A stretch of DNA of 64,000 nt from Gossypium raimondii. Lineage: Eukaryota > Streptophyta > Magnoliopsida > Malvales > Malvaceae. Position numbers and translations under genes: made by a program. Shown here piece after piece: positions 60,937-64,000 of the stretch (position 1 is its first letter; every line of letters starts with the position of its first letter). The notes below the pieces were generated by a model. The model was not told the origin of the DNA and did not search any database. It worked only from the letters and a program-made list of their open reading frames with translations. Where the stretch lies: the NCBI RefSeq assembly GCF_025698545.1, contig NC_068573.1, forward strand, positions 7,631,001 through 7,695,000, written 5' to 3'.

Positions 60937-61159
60937 CTGGGGAATAAACAAATACAAACAAACAAGAAAGATGTATGGTTAAGAATTAGGCAGGCTTTAA
61001 ACCATAAATTGAATCAAATTCAACTCACAGCGCCAAGCTTTTAACATAATGCTTTCATCTCTCAGGTTATGTTATTCAATCTCCAGAGGTGAGGATAGCT
61101 CTTCAATGTCTATATTCCAATATGTCTGACATGTTATCATAAAAATGTTTTTATAAAAT

Positions 61160-61490
61160 TTTTAACATAATTATAACTTTAATTTTTTTATAATTTCAAA
61201 AAATAAATAATGAATTTTCAGATTTTTTTGATATTTTTAGAATTTTTTTAATAATTTGTAAAAGTACTAAAGTGAATGTTTTAGTTATAGTTTAGGGATC
61301 AAATTAGATATTAACCCTTGAATTAATGTGTCACCTCACCATTAAGGCTATAACCACCTTTAACGGACGTGATGAAAATGTTATAAGTTAATAACATTAG
61401 TGACCAAAATATAACTTTTCATAGTTCAATAGCAAAAAAAAAAAAAAAGAAATTTTACCAAAATTTAGTGACCAATTTTGTAATTTACCT
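61160..61490 (-). repeat. Right terminal inverted repeat of the Pack-MULE
   Basis: Complementary counterpart of 60174-60500. The outer edge TTTACCT is next to the second target duplication. Confidence 0.85.
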
Positions 61491-61499
61491 TTAGAAATA
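61491..61499 (+). repeat. 9-bp target-site duplication, right copy
   Basis: TTAGAAATA directly after the right inverted repeat. Confidence 0.9.
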
Positions 61500-62029
61500 T
61501 GCTGATAATAATTGTTTGAGAATTTTAAGTTTTAGTATGGGATAAATTTCAAAATTATACAATAATTTTGGTTTTATATGTAATAGTATGCATAAATTTT
61601 GATTTTGTGTAATTTTATACATGAAATTTGATTTGATTCAATTCTCATAAATTATTAACGTAATTATTGATATAACATCATTTTATGTTTATATATTGCA
61701 TTAGAAATAATTATATTTATGCAATATAAAAATAAATTGATGTGTTTATTTAAATGTGTATGATTGAATCAAAATTAAAGTTTCATGTATATAATTACAC
61801 CAAATTAAAATTTTGTGTATAAGATTACACATAAAATAAAAATTCATGTATAATTTTAAAATTGATCCTTTTTAGTATTGATATAAAATATCATTGCGAA
61901 ATTTAAAAATTTAAACTTGGAAGAGAGGTTAGAAAGTAAAGAAAAAAAAAGGGGGGGGGTTAATATTACAGGTTCTGATGTCAATGTAAGAACTACCAAT
62001 AGCACCTCTTCAACCATAAATAAAAAGAT
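61500..62029. other. AT-rich intergenic DNA with repeated words
   Basis: Variants of TATAATTTTGAAATTGATCC and AAATTTTGATTTTGTGTAAT recur in both orientations (61545-61650 and 61780-61865), so a short inverted-repeat element is possible. A G/A homopolymer block (AAAAAAGGGGGGGGG) is at 61945-61961. No gene. Confidence 0.35.
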
Positions 62030-62096
62030 AAAGCGTTTCAGCGCATTCGAACTCACGTCTTCCTATTAACAACAATACCCATACCAATCGAGCTAA
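62030..62096 (-). mobile_element. tRNA-like SINE head (A-box and B-box)
   Basis: The minus strand has TAGCTCGATTGG (62095 down to 62084), a good Pol III A-box. About 40 bases on it has GAGTTCGAATGC (62054 down to 62043), a B-box. The spacing suits a tRNA-derived promoter. The text between does not fold as a normal tRNA. The SINE body probably continues leftward to about 61900. Confidence 0.5.
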
Positions 62097-62269
62097 AACA
62101 TAATGTAAAACAGTTTTGACATTAATTGACACACAATAAAAAACAAAAGAATTTTAAATTACTTTTTTTATGTAAATTTAATAAAACATTCTTTTATTTT
62201 TCCAAAAACACTATCAAAGTTCAAAACTCAAAATGAAATGGCCAATTTACCAATAAAAGCTTAATTTTT

Positions 62270-62530
62270 TTTATAAATTTACCGAAATGGGCCCAATATT
62301 TTATTATTTACCAGAATGGGCCATTTTCCAGCAAATCGCTTCCACGTCACCGCGATGTCAGGGGACGTGCCAAGAAATCGCTGCCACGTCAGCGCGCTTT
62401 GCTGACGTAGCGCGTTACGGGGGACGCGATTTGCTCGTTTTTCCCACGTTAGGTTTTTGGATTTTAAGGTTTAGGGTTTTTAAGGTTTTTAGGGTTTTGG
62501 AGAAAAAAGTAAACAAATAAGTCGCACCCA
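62270..62530. repeat. GC-richer dispersed repeat with repeated ACGT boxes
   Basis: GAATGGGCCATTTTCCAGCA, then AATCGCTTCCACGTCACCGC, AATCGCTGCCACGTCAGCGC, GCTGACGTAGCGCG and TTCCCACGTTAG. The CACGTCA/TGACGTA words occur within about 115 bases. A GGTTTAGGGTTTTTAAGG telomere-like run follows at 62469. The 77-residue frame at 62287-62520 spans it and is not protein-like. Confidence 0.5.
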
Positions 62531-63010
62531 CGTGTACGCACTTTTGCTACAGTAGGTCCTGAAAAAATAATTTCGAGTTGACGTTTCTGGGCAAATAGTA
62601 TAAAATCGCTTCTAGTAGGATGCTGTTTGATAAAAATTTATGAAATCGTGTAACACCCCTAACCCGTATCCGTCGCCGAATTAGGGTTACGAGGTATTTT
62701 CAAACAAACACAACCATTTTTTTTTTAAAACCAAACTGATCACAAACATGAAAATTAAGTCATTTTCGCATAGCTATTTATAATTTACAAACCAATCTAA
62801 CTAACATCATACTCAAACCTATACATGCCATAAGATTGAGTTCAAATTTTTAACAAAATACCAAAAGAAGTTGATAGTGTGATAGACTATGTTGATGATC
62901 CCCGAGCTCGTAACGCGTCGCCAAAATCTATAAAACAAATGGACAAAAACAATCAAAGTAAGCTTTTATAGCTTAGTAAGTTTATAACATATCTAAAATA
63001 CATATAAACA

Positions 63011-63126
63011 TTATATGCTTAAAATCAAGTTACATACATAATGTATAATCATTATAAACATATGTATAATCATTATAAACATATGTATAATCATTATATG
63101 CTTAAAATCAAGTTACATACATAATC
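63011..63126 (+). repeat. Nested tandem repeats in gypsy LTR copy 5
   Basis: ATGTATAATCATTATA occurs at 63041, 63062 and 63083. The pair of flanks TTATATGCTTAAAATCAAGT plus TACATACATAAT occurs at 63011 and again at 63095, so an 84-bp duplication contains the 21-bp units. Confidence 0.8.
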
Positions 63127-63719
63127 ACTAATTGCATAAGAAATTTCCAAATATACTTATCATTTGCATTTCATTAAATGCATGTCTATGATCTTTCAAA
63201 TACATATGTCAAAAGCTTATATTTTTACTTATCAACTACATGAATCAAATGCACATTTATACTTCTAATCCACATGTGCCGATTTCATACATGTATATTC
63301 AACAATTTAAACCGAATGTATATACACATTTACGTAAATATCCGATTGCATATATATATATAATCATATGTTTAATAATTTTATAACCGAATATGTATAC
63401 ATCTTTATTACTGTATACATCCGAATGCACATATATACCAATCACATTATACAATCATTTGTATATATATATATATATAACAACCGCATATCACCATAAG
63501 TAATTATAAATTCAACAATCGCATATTACCTAATATACATATGCTTTTAATAATTGTATATACCAAAAGCATACAATTATATTTAACCAATGCAAAACCC
63601 GAATGTAGGTGTATACTTACCAAGTATGTAAAGACTGAATGTTTATGTATTCATCAATTTCATATAATCAAAATCATAGATATATCAATTGCATATTCTC
63701 ACATAATTTGAACAGATTC

Positions 63720-63915
63720 AACGGCACTTAGCCTGCTAGGTTTTAAAACCTGATTCAGTACACCAGCTCTTAGCCTGCTAGACCTATAGTCCGAAATATA
63801 TCACCGGCATTAAGCCTGCTAGACGTAAGGTCTGAATTATTTCACCGGCATTAAGCCTGCTAGACGTAAGGTCTGAATTATTTCACCGGCATTAAGCCTG
63901 CTAGGAACATAGCCT
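63720..63915 (+). repeat. 41-bp tandem repeat in gypsy LTR copy 5
   Basis: CACCGGCATTAAGCCTGCTA at 63802, 63843 and 63884, with AGACGTAAGGTCTGAATTAT between. More diverged units with TTAGCCTGCTAG at 63728 and 63769 precede them. Confidence 0.85.
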
Positions 63916-64000
63916 GAATAACTAAGATACAAAGTTAATCTTTCATATAAATCTTTATAATACACATAGATCTTTCTCAAAAACTATATCTCGATAAGAA

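Larger units (their letters stand above)
60174..61490. mobile_element. Pack-MULE: Mutator-like element with captured phytocyanin fragment
   Basis: Left terminal inverted repeat 60174-about 60500 and right about 61160-61490 match in opposite orientation over about 320 bp. The outer ends are GGGTAAACTA and (complement) AGGTAAATTAC, both soon followed by TGGTCACTA. Shared internal blocks include TGAATTATGAAAAGTT/TGAACTATGAAAAGTT and GGTGACACATTAATT. Immediately outside, TTAGAAATA stands at 60165-60173 and again at 61491-61499, a perfect 9-bp target-site duplication diagnostic of Mutator-like transposition. There is no transposase. The interior holds a pseudogene fragment, so this is a gene-capturing, non-autonomous element, 1,317 bp long. 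Confidence 0.9.
62649..64000 (-). mobile_element. Ty3/gypsy LTR, copy 5, running off the window
   Basis: Opens TGTAACACCCCTAACCCGTA at 62649, the undamaged form of the edge seen at 18303. No primer site stands to its left, so this is a 3' LTR or solo LTR in minus orientation. It shares the AAGCTTTTATAGCTTAGTAA block (62962) with copy 1. It contains a 21-bp tandem tract (63041-63103) and a 41-bp tandem tract (63802-63910). Confidence 0.7.

Noticed and set aside
62287..62520. 77-codon frame near the right end
   Set aside because: Spans a dispersed GC-richer repeat; composition follows the repeat and no family is recognised.

Overview
This is a plant nuclear genome window. Split genes with GT-AG introns, a bipartite chloroplast transit peptide, plant Ty3/gypsy and Ty1/copia LTR families and a fragment of plant mitochondrial atpA all say so. 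The LTR edge sequences (reading TGTAACACCCC at one end) and the close fit to eudicot orthologues suggest a Malvaceae species, probably cotton (Gossypium). That assignment is from memory of repeat styles, not from a search.

Left third, about 1-27,000: almost pure transposable-element debris. It holds a decayed atpA fragment (NUMT, 192-643) and at least four copies of one divergent Ty3/gypsy LTR family (650-3211, 4586-6026, 18303-21174, 21175-22440), with a gag-protease remnant at 3610-4557. Two copia-type LTRs without bodies (6027-7540, 16785-18048) are present. A complete but non-autonomous Athila/Tat-like element with both LTRs lies at 8217-16198. The 5' LTR, tRNA-Arg primer site and truncated leader of a Tat/Ogre-like element lie at 22440-25997.

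Central and right part: three single-copy plus-strand genes whose exons join in frame. MBD9 (28339-41426, 10 exons, 2,223 aa) is a chromatin protein with PHD, MBD, FYR, DDT/WHIM-like and bromodomain modules. CYP38 (45653-48186, 7 exons, 436 aa) is a thylakoid-lumen cyclophilin-like photosystem II assembly factor. ERA1/FTB (54954-59848, 14 exons, 453 aa) is the protein farnesyltransferase beta subunit. They share no pathway; they are ordinary neighbours with their own promoters.

Between the genes: a Stowaway-type MITE in an MBD9 intron, an inverted-repeat MITE-like element and SINE-like pieces upstream of CYP38, three stacked minisatellites (49490-50540), and a truncated Ty1/copia element (50946-54090). 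Beyond ERA1 is a Mutator-like element at 60174-61490. It has about 320-bp terminal inverted repeats, a perfect 9-bp target duplication and a captured phytocyanin (early nodulin-like/lamin-like) gene fragment, so it is a Pack-MULE. The window ends inside another Ty3/gypsy LTR (62649 onward).

The strongest items for a second look are the Pack-MULE, the repeated TGTCGCGACA-like palindrome array in the Athila-like element, the tandemly duplicated 3' splice site of CYP38, and the 12-residue micro-exon with a GC donor in ERA1.
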